In this document: positions 7,213 to 15,463 of the stretch, in pieces | Position numbering within the stretch: position 1 is the first letter of the stretch | Layout of the letters: the number at the start of each line of letters is the position of its first letter | Source of the DNA: an uncultured Eubacteriales bacterium | GTDB lineage: Bacteria; Bacillota; Clostridia; Christensenellales; Aristaeellaceae | Assembly (NCBI GenBank): GCA_902801165.1 | Contig: CADCHI010000046.1 | Span: 7,410 to 41,403, forward strand | Length of the DNA: 33,994 nt | Direction: 5' to 3' | The notes under the pieces: generated by a model | The model's database searches: none | The model's input: only the letters and a program-made list of their open reading frames with translations | What the model was told of the DNA's origin: nothing | Program-made: the position numbers and the translations under genes

Positions 7213-8250
7213 TCAAATCTTCTGATTACCGGTGGACCAAACGTGCTTCTCTCTGGCGTTCGCGGGCCTGTTCTGCGCCATGACGCCCGCCAGCGTGTGC
7301 GGCATGTAGGGCGCTTCGAGATAGGACATCTCCTCATCCGACAGCTCCAGGTCCACGGCCTTCGCCGCGCCTTCGATGTGGTGGAACTTCGTCGCGCCGA
7401 CCACCGGCGAGGTCACCTTGGTCAGCAGCCACGCCAGCGATACCTCCGTCATGCTCACGCCGCGCTTCTCGGCGATCTCCGCCACGCGATTGATGATGAC
7501 GTCATCCTGCTCCTTCGTGGCGTCGTACTTGAACTTCGCGTAGGCATCCTTCTCCAGGCGGTTGCTCGTCTCGCCCGGCCTGCGGGAAAGCCTGCCCGAT
7601 GCCAGGGCGCTGTAGGGCGTCAGCGCGATGTTCTCCTCGTCGCAGTAGGGCGCCATCTCCCGCTCCTCCTCCCGGAAGATCAGGTTGTAGTGGCCCTGCA
7701 CGGAAACGAACTTCGCCCAGCCCTCCCGCTCGGCGATGGCGTTGGCCTTGCAAAGCTGCCAGGCGAAGCAATTGGAGATGCCGATGTAGCGCGCCTTGCC
7801 CGCCTTTACCTGCCGGTTCAGGCCGTCCAGGATGTCCTCGATGGGCGTCTGCCAGTCCCACATGTGATAGATGTACAGGTCCACATAGTCCATGCCCAGG
7901 TTTTCAAGGCTCTTGTTCAGCATGCGCTCGATGTGCTGCTGGCCGGTGACGCCCGCCGCGATCTCATCCTGCGTCCTGGGTAGAAACTTGGTGGCCACCA
8001 CCACCTCGTCGCGGCGTGCGAAATCCCGCAGCGCCCGACCCACGTACTGCTCGCTGGTGCCGGACTGGTAGGCGATAGCGGTGTCGTAGAAGTTGACGCC
8101 CAGCTCCAGGCCGTGCCGGATGATCTCCCGGGAGTGCGCCTCGTCCAGCGTCCAGGCATGCTGGCCCTGTCCCGGATCGCCAAAGCCCATGCAGCCCATG
8201 CAGATGCGGGAGACGTTCAAATCGCTGTTTCCAAGTCTTGTATATTTCAT
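7213..8250 (-). CDS. Aldo/keto reductase (first gene of operon)
   Basis: 345 residues of the aldo/keto reductase family close to the YajO/PhdYhdN type. The tetrad is D56 and Y61 in FYDTAIAYQSG, K88 in ATKF and H129 in YIYHMW. The C-terminal SPVVGATKFHHIEGA segment binds the NADPH phosphate. The chosen ATG at 8250 has AGGAGG 11 bases upstream; the longer open frame to 8301 runs through the promoter and operator, so it is rejected. It is the first gene of the redox operon and its promoter carries two TetR-type operators. Reduction of reactive or xenobiotic carbonyls in response to an inducer is the likely role (inference). Confidence 0.92.
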   Translation of the reverse strand: MKYTRLGNSDLNVSRICMGCMGFGDPGQGQHAWTLDEAHSREIIRHGLELGVNFYDTAIAYQSGTSEQYVGRALRDFARRDEVVVATKFLPRTQDEIAAGVTGQQHIERMLNKSLENLGMDYVDLYIYHMWDWQTPIEDILDGLNRQVKAGKARYIGISNCFAWQLCKANAIAEREGWAKFVSVQGHYNLIFREEEREMAPYCDEENIALTPYSALASGRLSRRPGETSNRLEKDAYAKFKYDATKEQDDVIINRVAEIAEKRGVSMTEVSLAWLLTKVTSPVVGATKFHHIEGAAKAVDLELSDEEMSYLEAPYMPHTLAGVMAQNRPANAREKHVWSTGNQKI

Positions 8251-8287
8251 GGTTCCGTCAGCCTCCTGTTCAATCCCAAGCATAAAC

Positions 8288-8335
8288 TGACATCGTGTCA
8301 ATACATAGTATACACCATATCTGACACGATGTCAA
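8288..8335 (-). promoter_or_regulatory. Redox-operon promoter with two TetR operators
   Basis: On the minus strand TTGACA (8330-8335) and TATACT (8307-8312) are exactly 17 bases apart. TGACATCGTGTCA (8288-8300) lies about where transcription starts and TGACACGATGTCA (8322-8334) covers the -35. The two 13-mers are exact reverse complements of each other, both of form TGACA-N3-TGTCA, 34 bases apart. The tetR gene at 8419 is the obvious source of the repressor. Confidence 0.88.
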
Positions 8336-8418
8336 CACTTTATACCTGGCTGCATTCATATTTTTATAGGCTCATCGGCGCGGCGCCGCCGTCACGATGA
8401 ATATGCGAAATCGACGCC

Positions 8419-9048
8419 TTACGCCCCAGCCCCCAGCAGCGCTCTGATGTTGTTATAGGCGAGATCGTAAACGCTCATATATACGAAATCCAGCCCCGCC
8501 TCCGACATGGCCTGGCGCTGCTTCGCGGACACCGTGGTATAGGGATAGATGCCGTAGAGGAAGGGCAGGAAGGCGTACAGGAAATCCTGCCGAGCCTTCG
8601 AGTCCATGTTCGGGAAGAATTTGACGAGGCAGCGGCGCACCGCCTCGATGGACGCGCCATAGGCCCGCTTAAAATCCACCAGGCACTCCGGGCGGCTGTT
8701 GTCCTCCATGTCAAAGTGGTTCATGCTCAGCAGCTTGAGCAGCATGCTCCGCTTTTCCAGCGAATGGGCCAGCATGCTGGAAAATGCCTCGGCGCTCATG
8801 GTCGTGTAGTCCCTCGCGATGGCGTCGAGTTCCTCCACCCAGCGCTCATACTCCTTCTGCATCAGGGCGAGGAAGATCTCCTCCTTGGTCTGAAAGTAAT
8901 TGTAGATGGAAGTGCGCGTGAAGCTGGTGGCTCCGGCGATATCCTTCAGCGTGATCTCCTTGAAGCTCATGGTCTGGTAGAGCTTCTCACAGGCGGAGAT
9001 GATCTCCTCCCTGCGCGCGTTGGTCAATTCCGCAGAACCCTTGGGCAT
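8419..9048 (-). CDS. TetR/AcrR family repressor of the redox operon
   Basis: 209 residues. The N-terminal helix-turn-helix (about 32-63, ITLKDIAGATSFTRTSIYNYFQ) is a TetR/AcrR DNA-binding domain; the C-terminal helical part (70-205) is a ligand-binding domain of a group with a TetR_C-like end (FLPFLYGIYPYTTVS). It probably represses the aldo/keto reductase operon downstream and itself, since identical TGACA-N3-TGTCA palindromes sit on both promoters. The ATG at 9048 follows GGGAG by about 9 bases. The ligand is unknown; because the target genes reduce carbonyls and flavins, a quinone or electrophile is a reasonable guess. Confidence 0.9.
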   Translation of the reverse strand: MPKGSAELTNARREEIISACEKLYQTMSFKEITLKDIAGATSFTRTSIYNYFQTKEEIFLALMQKEYERWVEELDAIARDYTTMSAEAFSSMLAHSLEKRSMLLKLLSMNHFDMEDNSRPECLVDFKRAYGASIEAVRRCLVKFFPNMDSKARQDFLYAFLPFLYGIYPYTTVSAKQRQAMSEAGLDFVYMSVYDLAYNNIRALLGAGA

Positions 9049-9095
9049 ATCGTTACTCCCTTCGCCGCCCGGCGGCGGCCTTTTGCTATGGCATC

Positions 9096-9156
9096 ATTAT
9101 AGCACAAAAAATGACACATTGTCAATGTTTCCATTTTTGGAATTGACAGCGTGTCA
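9096..9156 (-). promoter_or_regulatory. tetR promoter with two autoregulatory operators
   Basis: On the minus strand TTGACA (9120-9125) and TATAAT (9096-9101) have an 18-base spacer. TGACACATTGTCA (9112-9124) covers the -35 and part of the spacer; TGACAGCGTGTCA (9144-9156) lies just upstream. Spacing between the two is 32 bases, close to the 34 at the operon promoter. Autorepression is inferred. Confidence 0.85.
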
Positions 9157-9216
9157 GATTCACGATATGATTCCGTCCCTGGCCGGGTAAAGGCGCCCGC
9201 GGCAAGAACTTCGCAG

Positions 9217-11076
9217 CTAAGCCTGTGGGCCCGGATTGTCGATGGCGTTCAGCGCCGTCCCGATCTTCCCGATCGCCTCGGCATCCAGCCCGCTGTAGCT
9301 CAGTCCGTCCCGCAGCCGGATGACCCCGGCAGCGGCGCTGGGGAAGCCCTTGTCCCAGCCGGGCATGGCCGCGTCCAGCAGAGCTCTGGCCGGTTCACTG
9401 GCCATCAGATGGGCCATGGTGCAGTCCAGGTTCAGCGTCTTGTCCCGGTTGCCGTTGACCTTTGCGCCAAAGCGCGGCTCTGCCAGCCCCCGGGGCGTGA
9501 TTCCACCCATGACGTCCGCCAGCCAGGAGAGGCTGTCCGCCACCCACCGGGGATAGCGCTCGCTGAACGCCCCGCCCTCGATGCTGGCGTCGCCCGTGGA
9601 CAGCAGAATATCGAGGTGCCGCGCGTCGCCGGCCTGCAGCGAAAGATCGCACTGGTAGCCCAGGAGATAGTATTCCTCCGGGGAGATCTGTGCGCACAGC
9701 GCGACCCCGTTGCCCTTCAGCGGCAGGAATTCGCTGTGGAACTCCGCCACAACGCGCAGCTTGCCGAAGTCCATGCACAGCGCGGCGTCCTTTTGCTCGG
9801 CACAGAGCGCCTGCAGGGCGGAAGTGCCATACCTCTCCGCGAGCAGCGGCATCATGGCGCCCAGCGTTTTGGCGAACCAGGCGTATTCGTCGAAGTCCTG
9901 CGGCGTCTTCAACGCCGGGTCATTCACGTCCATGCCGAACAGAAAGCCCTGCATCATCGTGAAGGGATGGCCGATGTCGTCGAATCCGAAGGGCGAATAG
10001 CCCATGGCATGGTAGTGTCCGACGCAATAGGCCAGCCTCGGCGCGGCATAGGAATGGACGGCCGCCTCGGGGATGAACAGCGGCTGGTTCCTGGCATTGT
10101 CGTCGCAGATCGCCAGAAAATCCGGCGCGTAGATATCCGGGCAGAGCACGTCGATGGTCGGGGCGCAATATCGCCACACCTCGTGCATCCGCGATACCGG
10201 GCCGCCGCTCGGGTACGTTCCCGCCGCATCCCCCTCGTGGGCCAGCCAGGCGTTGGCAAACATGGGCAGGCCATAGGCCTCGCGCCCTCTCCTGGCGACC
10301 GCCTCCACATAGCTGGCCACGTAATAGGCGCTGAACACCTCCTCCGCCACAGGACCGAAGACCTCCGCCCAGCTGCCGCGTGCCGCGCCGCCCATCACCG
10401 CCTCGCGCACGTCGGGATGCATGGTTTCCACGTGGCCGCGCATCCATTGGGCGAAGTCCCCCGGGACTTCCGAAGCGAAGGCCGCGTCCGCCGCCGCCGA
10501 GTGCTCCCGGGCGCTGCCCGAAAGGCCCGTCTCGTTTTCGACCTGGACGCCGATGACCGTCCCCATCGCTTCATCCACCTCGCGGATATGCGCCATCAGC
10601 TTGCCGAACGCCCTGGCGTCCGCCTCCCGCGCCGCCTCGCAGAGATAGGAAATGCTGTAATAGGAGACCTTCATGGGGCCCATCTCATGATAGCTCTTGG
10701 CCTCTCCACGGACGAGCTGCGCGCGCTGGAAGCGGTGAATGTCCCGCTTGACCCACTCGGGCGCGTACATCATCTGGGCATTCTTCCAGGAGCCAAACCA
10801 GAGGAATACGATTCGCTTGTTCCATTCGCGGGCCTGCCCAATCAGCGCGTCGGGGATGGAGAAGTCGAATGTGCCCTCCTGCGGCTCCGTGAGCTCCCAG
10901 GTCACGGGGATGAGTAGGGTGTTCAGGCCCAGCTCATCCGCGACCTTCCATATCCCTTCCATGTACTCCGGAGAAGAGGAATCCGAATTATGAACCTCGC
11001 CAGCCACCGCGAAGAACGGGGCGTCATCCACATACAGCACCTGTTTTCCGTTATGAAGCCTGATTTCCGATTTCAT
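9217..11076 (-). CDS. GH35-like / DUF5597 glycoside hydrolase
   Basis: 619 residues. The N-terminal part (about 10-340) is a GH35/GH42-clan TIM barrel: FFAVAGEVHN at 21-30, the QVENETG motif with the acid/base candidate E182, and FIPEA with the nucleophile candidate E337. The C-terminal part (about 345-560) corresponds to the DUF5597 region found in such beta-galactosidase-like enzymes. No signal peptide is seen, so it would act on imported oligosaccharides. GGAGG stands 9 bases before ATG 11076; the frame stays open further upstream but only through the repeat at 11100-11175. Activity is likely exo-beta-galactosidase or a related glycosidase; substrate unproven. It may be transcribed from the upstream carbohydrate operon, through the repeat, since no clear promoter is seen. 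Confidence 0.82.
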   Translation of the reverse strand: MKSEIRLHNGKQVLYVDDAPFFAVAGEVHNSDSSSPEYMEGIWKVADELGLNTLLIPVTWELTEPQEGTFDFSIPDALIGQAREWNKRIVFLWFGSWKNAQMMYAPEWVKRDIHRFQRAQLVRGEAKSYHEMGPMKVSYYSISYLCEAAREADARAFGKLMAHIREVDEAMGTVIGVQVENETGLSGSAREHSAAADAAFASEVPGDFAQWMRGHVETMHPDVREAVMGGAARGSWAEVFGPVAEEVFSAYYVASYVEAVARRGREAYGLPMFANAWLAHEGDAAGTYPSGGPVSRMHEVWRYCAPTIDVLCPDIYAPDFLAICDDNARNQPLFIPEAAVHSYAAPRLAYCVGHYHAMGYSPFGFDDIGHPFTMMQGFLFGMDVNDPALKTPQDFDEYAWFAKTLGAMMPLLAERYGTSALQALCAEQKDAALCMDFGKLRVVAEFHSEFLPLKGNGVALCAQISPEEYYLLGYQCDLSLQAGDARHLDILLSTGDASIEGGAFSERYPRWVADSLSWLADVMGGITPRGLAEPRFGAKVNGNRDKTLNLDCTMAHLMASEPARALLDAAMPGWDKGFPSAAAGVIRLRDGLSYSGLDAEAIGKIGTALNAIDNPGPQA

Positions 11077-11099
11077 ATTCGCATTCCTCCAGTTATCCT

Positions 11100-11175
11100 T
11101 AGAGTGTGTTTCTAAATTCGGAAAGATGCATTTTCGGCATCTAATCCTCCATTTCAGCGTTGGTTTCCCTTGACT
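11100..11175 (-). repeat. 76-bp dispersed repeat, copy B
   Basis: Inverted partner of copy A at 24-100, about 93 percent identical. It ends 23 bases upstream of the glycosidase start codon and separates that gene from the decayed transport genes. Confidence 0.9.
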
Positions 11176-11226
11176 TAGCCCCACTAAGCCTGCGGAAAAC
11201 CGCCTCCTTCGCCAGGTAATCGTTTT

Positions 11227-11652
11227 TTAATCGTTGACCGCGTTCATGAGCTCACCGAAGCGGTTCAGGTGCCATGCGGCCCGCTCGTCGTCCCGGGCGT
11301 CGCCGATGGCCGCCGCCTCGAAGCCGCCGTTCACCGCCGCCTCCACGCCGGCGTGGGCATCCTCCACCACCAGGCACGCGGACGGAGCGAGGCCCACCTG
11401 CTTGCCGATGGAGATATCCATGGAGCCCAGGGAATACACGAACACCGCGCCGACGCTCATCAGCGCCAGCACGATCACGTTGCGCATCAGTGTATCCAGC
11501 TTGGCCGCCGACCAGATGCTCTCGCCCGTCAGCGGCGTCACAATGGAAAAGAACACCACGCACAGGATCAGTCCGCTGTAGGCCGCGGCCTGCGCGCCGT
11601 TCTTTTTGAACCAGCCCAGGAGGCCGGTGTTTTTATTGATCGCTTCACTCAT
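11227..11652 (-). pseudogene. ABC sugar permease N-terminus spliced to a beta-phosphoglucomutase C-terminus
   Basis: 141 residues. Residues 1-84 are the start of a ribose/xylose-type ABC permease, with the first membrane segments and the conserved SMDISIGKQ motif. Such permeases are normally about 320-350 residues. From about residue 85 the frame continues as the last 55 residues of a beta-phosphoglucomutase-type HAD hydrolase: the motif VVEDAHAGVEAA and the closing helix. The HAD catalytic Asp domain, the rest of the permease and whatever lay between are gone; the reading frame is preserved. The junction is near 11395. The ATG at 11652 keeps a good site (AAGGAGG) and follows the ATPase stop by 14 bases, so it once was an ordinary operon gene. 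It cannot work as either protein. Confidence 0.85.
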
Positions 11653-11666
11653 TTCAGCCGTCCTCC

Positions 11667-13019
11667 TTAAATCATGTATTCAATGATGTCGGTCTGCTTC
11701 AGGTCGGCGCTCCGGGTGAACTCTCTGGTCACCTCGAAGTCCTTCATGATGATGATCTTGTCCGCCATGCCGATCAGCTCCGAGAGCTCCTCAGAGATCA
11801 TCAGTATGGCCTTGCCGTCCTTCTTCATCTGCTCGATCAGCGCGTACATGGCCTGCTTGACGCCGATGTCCACGCCGCGGGTCGGGCAGTCCATGATGAC
11901 CACCTCGCTGCCCTTTGCCATCCACTTGCCGAAGGAGACCTTCTGCTTGTTGCCGCCGGAGAGGGTGTTCACATACTGCTTGCTGCTGCCGCACTTGATG
12001 CGGAAGGCCTCGATCTGGCTATCGGACAGCTTCTTTTCAGAAGCCGGGCTGATGAAGCCCACCGGCCCGGTCAGCGCGGTCAGGGACGGCAGCACGATGT
12101 TCGTCTGGATGGCCGCGTCCAGGATCAGCGATTCGCTGTCGCGGTTCTTGGAGATGTAGCCGATGCCGTGCTCGATGGCGGTCAGGCAGTCGGTGATCTT
12201 AACGCCGTTGCGGGTGACCGAGCCGGATTCCAGCTTCTCCAGGCCGTAGGCCGCGCGGCCGATCTCGTGCATGCCTCAGCCGGACAGCCCGCCGAAGCCG
12301 ACGATCTCGCCGCGGTGCAGCGTCAGGCTGAAATCCTTGATGGGGCCGAAGGAGATGTGATCCAGCTGGAGGGCGACCTCGTCCCGGTGGGAGGCGTCGT
12401 AGTCCTCGCGGTAGTACTTCTCGCCGATCTCACGGCCGACCATCATTTAGCGGATGCGCTGGACGGCGTCCGGCGCGTCCATCTCCTCCCGGGTCAGGTG
12501 GCCAATAATGTCGCCGTCGCGCAGCACGGTCAGGTCGGTGCATTGCTACAGGATCTCGTCCATGTCGTGGGAGATGAACACGACCACCTTGTCCTCCTTC
12601 GCCATCTTGCGGATCAGCTTGTAGAGGATCTCGCGGCCCTCCAGGGAGAGCGCCGTGGTGGTCTCGTCCACGACGAGGATCTGGGTGTCGTCGTCCACGC
12701 AGCGCACGATTTCCGTCAGCTTGCGGTCTTCGAAGGTCAGGCTGTCGATGCGGTCGCGGGCGTGGATGTGGGTAATGCCAAACTTCTTGAGCAGCGCTTC
12801 GGCGGCCTTGTACATCCTGCCCATGTTGACGATGCCGCATTTGGAGAACTCTGCCTCGCGGCCCGCGAACAGGTTCTGCGCCACGGTGACGCCGGGGATG
12901 GTGTTCGCCTCCTGGAGGATCATTGAGATGCCCTCGTGCTGGCTCTCGATCATGTTATGGGGCTGCCAGGGCTTGCCCCGGTAGGTCATCTCGCCGCGGG
13001 TGGCCGGCTGCATGCCGGA
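11667..13019 (-). pseudogene. Degenerate sugar ABC ATPase (RbsA/MglA/XylG type)
   Basis: One continuous frame shows the tandem-ATPase layout of ribose/galactose/xylose importers: Q-loop text GISMILQEANTIPGVTVAQNL, LVVDETTTALS, FISHDMDEIL, then second-domain elements (VGFGGLSG, TLSGGNKQKV, DCPTRGVDIG). Three different in-frame stops interrupt it: TAG at 12546-12548, TAA at 12447-12449 and TGA at 12276-12278, each where a sense codon one base away would fit the family. The first about 45 codons, with the Walker A loop, are absent: the frame begins at SGMQPATRG, where the 3' end of the AraC-GH39 gene has been joined on (about 13020). No frameshift is seen. The protein cannot be made at full length. 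The 201 residues after the last stop still start at an ATG (12272). Confidence 0.88.
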
Positions 13020-15435
13020 CGTACTTGTTCATCATCGGCCGGGACAGGCTCGCGAGCAGCTCGACCTCCTCCACGCTCTCAAGCCTCTGCGCGCCCATCT
13101 CCACCCACTTGTCAAAGGACGAGCCCGCGGCGCGGCTGACGGAATACTCCGATACCAGCCATTCCCCCTCGGGGGCGTTCTCGATGCAGATTTCAAAGTC
13201 CCGGCGCTGCCGCCCGCCGAAGGCCGTATAGCGTTCGGTCTGCGTCATGTCGAAGGCTTCACAGTTGGCGTACAGCGCGGAATAATGCTTGTAGTTGTAC
13301 AGCATCAGCTGGTATTCCCCGTCCTGCCGGGTCAGGAACCAGCCCTCGCCCCGCCCGATCAGCGTATTGCCGAGCCTGCGCAACAGGCACAGCGCGTGGT
13401 AGGCGGCCTTGGGGATGCCGTTGTACGTCAACAGGCCCAGGCCGCCGTGGAAGACCTCGTCCGGCACCTGGTGCTCCTCAAACAGATCGGTCAGCACCCA
13501 GTAGCCCATGCTCTCCAGCCGATCCATGTTCTCCAGGATGTTTTTCACCAGGTAGCAGGAGCGGAAGCAGGTGTCCCCCAGCAGCTCCCGGTGGGAGGGC
13601 GACAGGTTCCACTCCGTCAGATAGACGGGAAGCGCCCTGCCAAAGGCCGACCGCACGGTTTCGTGGACATCCTGTATGCTCTCGGCGAGCATGTTCTCAT
13701 CGCCCGTCAGCTTTAGGTGGGTAACCGTGACATCCTCGCGGTCATAGATGCCCCAGTCCTCAAACAGCACGGTTCCGTAAAAATGGATGAGCACAAACTC
13801 CGGCACGCAGCGCCGCTCCTCACAACGCGCGTTGAATCGCCGGATCCAGTCCATCCAGCCCTCCTTGTAGTAATAGAGGGAGGGGGTTCCGATGGAGATG
13901 TCCGGCGCGACGGCCTTGACCCTCCGCCAGGTTTCGCAGTAGAAGTCAAAGAAATCCTCGTCCCTTGGGAAGCCAAACATGGAAGCCGGCGTGTCTGGCT
14001 CATTCCAGACCGTGAACGGCCACTGGCGCACCACGGGCAGTCCGTACCGGGCGATCAGGTGCCTGACAAACGCCTCCACCAGGTCGAGCCAGGCCTCCAT
14101 GTCCTTCGGCGGGCTGTTGATCATGGTGGTGTTGAATATCCTCCGTTCCGGCGCCAGCGCCAGAGCCTCGGGCATAAAGCCCAGCTGGATCAGCGGCTTG
14201 AGCCCGATGGAGCGGAGGAAATCCAGCGCCTTGTCCACATAGACAAAGCTGTATTCCAGTTTCCCGTCCCGCCCAAGCTGGCAGACGTGCATGTCGTCCG
14301 AGAGAATCCCGTGGAACTTGACGTAGGTATAGCCAACCTGCCTTTGCAGGTTCGCGAGCATGCGCTGCACATCCGCCTGGAGCAGCTCCTTCGCGCTGCT
14401 GACCGAAGTATAGACGCGCCAGGTGTGCCTGAGGGGCGTCCCCGCCGCGCCGCCGTCCACGCGGTACCGGCACTCGATGTCCGGGAGTTCCCGATCGTCA
14501 TACACCCCTTCCTGCGGCGCGTTGTCCAGGAAGCCGGCGAAATATTGGAGGTATTGGGTCGTGTCCAGTATCTCATACTGGTTTCCCGCCTGAACAGGGG
14601 CCGTCTTGGCCTGGGCATGCTTCTGCTTGCGATACTGCCGCGGCAGCATATCGTATTGCTTCTTGAACAGCTGCACAAAGGTCTGCGTGTTGGCGAAGCC
14701 GTTGTTCTCGGCGATGTGGTCGATGGTGTCGTCCGTCGCCAGCAAATCGGAAACCGCCTGGGTCAATCTCACGTGATTGAGGTATGCCGAAAAGCCCATG
14801 CCCATCATCCTCGCAAAGAAGCGCGAGGCGTAGGGCACGGACAGGTATTCCCGCTCGGCGATCTGCTGGAGCGTGATGTTTTCCCGATAGTGCTCGGCGA
14901 TGTAGTCCGCCATGCGGGCAATGCGCTCGTTCTGCTGCAGGGCCTGTTCCTGGCGCAGGGCGGTGCGATCCGCGCGGAAGCGGGCCATCAGCTCCGCCAT
15001 GAGCGCGTAGCTCAGCGCCTTGGCGCGGAAGAGCCGTCCTTCATCCGTGGACGAGTGCGCCTTGACGAACTGGGCCACGATGCGCTTGATCTGCAGAAGG
15101 CCCTCCGCGTCATGGGAGGTTCTGGAGTTGCACTCAAACCAAAGCGGGCCGTCGGAGAGCAGGCTGTCGTCGAACAGCGACAGCTTGATCTGCACCGCCA
15201 CCATGATGGCGCTGTCTGCGGTCAGCTCGTGGGGCGAATTGGAATTGATCAGGATGACGTCCTCCGGCTCCAGCACATAGTGCTCCGCGTCCACGATGAT
15301 CGACACGCTGCCGGACAGCACGAACAGCAGCTCCAGGCTGTCGTGCCAGTGCCGCCCGGAGTGCCCCAGCTGGTGGATAAAGCAGCGCACCGGAACGCGC
15401 TCGCCGAAGTTGATGATCTCGTGCCGATAATCCAT
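12955..15435 (-). CDS. AraC-family regulator fused to a GH39 glycosidase (C-terminus altered)
   Basis: 826 residues. Residues 1-90 form an AraC-type cupin sensor domain (HWHDSLELLFVLSG), 170-270 two helix-turn-helix motifs of the AraC/XylS domain ending in FKKQYDMLPRQYRK, and 290-800 a GH39 TIM barrel with WNEPD (acid/base E479) and TEWN (nucleophile E608) plus the beta-sandwich. This regulator-xylosidase fusion is known in Clostridia; whether the glycosidase part hydrolyses or senses a xylan-derived sugar is unclear. GGAGG stands 8 bases from the ATG. The native tail appears to end near MMNKYV; the last about 15 residues (RHAAGHPRRDD...) are the ABC ATPase gene read in another frame. The change is at the extreme end and may not destroy function. 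Confidence 0.85.
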   Translation of the reverse strand: MDYRHEIINFGERVPVRCFIHQLGHSGRHWHDSLELLFVLSGSVSIIVDAEHYVLEPEDVILINSNSPHELTADSAIMVAVQIKLSLFDDSLLSDGPLWFECNSRTSHDAEGLLQIKRIVAQFVKAHSSTDEGRLFRAKALSYALMAELMARFRADRTALRQEQALQQNERIARMADYIAEHYRENITLQQIAEREYLSVPYASRFFARMMGMGFSAYLNHVRLTQAVSDLLATDDTIDHIAENNGFANTQTFVQLFKKQYDMLPRQYRKQKHAQAKTAPVQAGNQYEILDTTQYLQYFAGFLDNAPQEGVYDDRELPDIECRYRVDGGAAGTPLRHTWRVYTSVSSAKELLQADVQRMLANLQRQVGYTYVKFHGILSDDMHVCQLGRDGKLEYSFVYVDKALDFLRSIGLKPLIQLGFMPEALALAPERRIFNTTMINSPPKDMEAWLDLVEAFVRHLIARYGLPVVRQWPFTVWNEPDTPASMFGFPRDEDFFDFYCETWRRVKAVAPDISIGTPSLYYYKEGWMDWIRRFNARCEERRCVPEFVLIHFYGTVLFEDWGIYDREDVTVTHLKLTGDENMLAESIQDVHETVRSAFGRALPVYLTEWNLSPSHRELLGDTCFRSCYLVKNILENMDRLESMGYWVLTDLFEEHQVPDEVFHGGLGLLTYNGIPKAAYHALCLLRRLGNTLIGRGEGWFLTRQDGEYQLMLYNYKHYSALYANCEAFDMTQTERYTAFGGRQRRDFEICIENAPEGEWLVSEYSVSRAAGSSFDKWVEMGAQRLESVEEVELLASLSRPMMNKYVRHAAGHPRRDDLPGQALAAP

Positions 15436-15463
15436 AGGATCGCCTCCGTCTTTTCAAAGGGGA

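Noticed and set aside
12276-12278. In-frame TGA in the ABC ATPase as recoding (selenocysteine or Trp)
   Set aside because: Two other stops of different kinds (TAG and TAA) lie in the same frame, and no SECIS-like hairpin is seen, so nonsense mutation is simpler.
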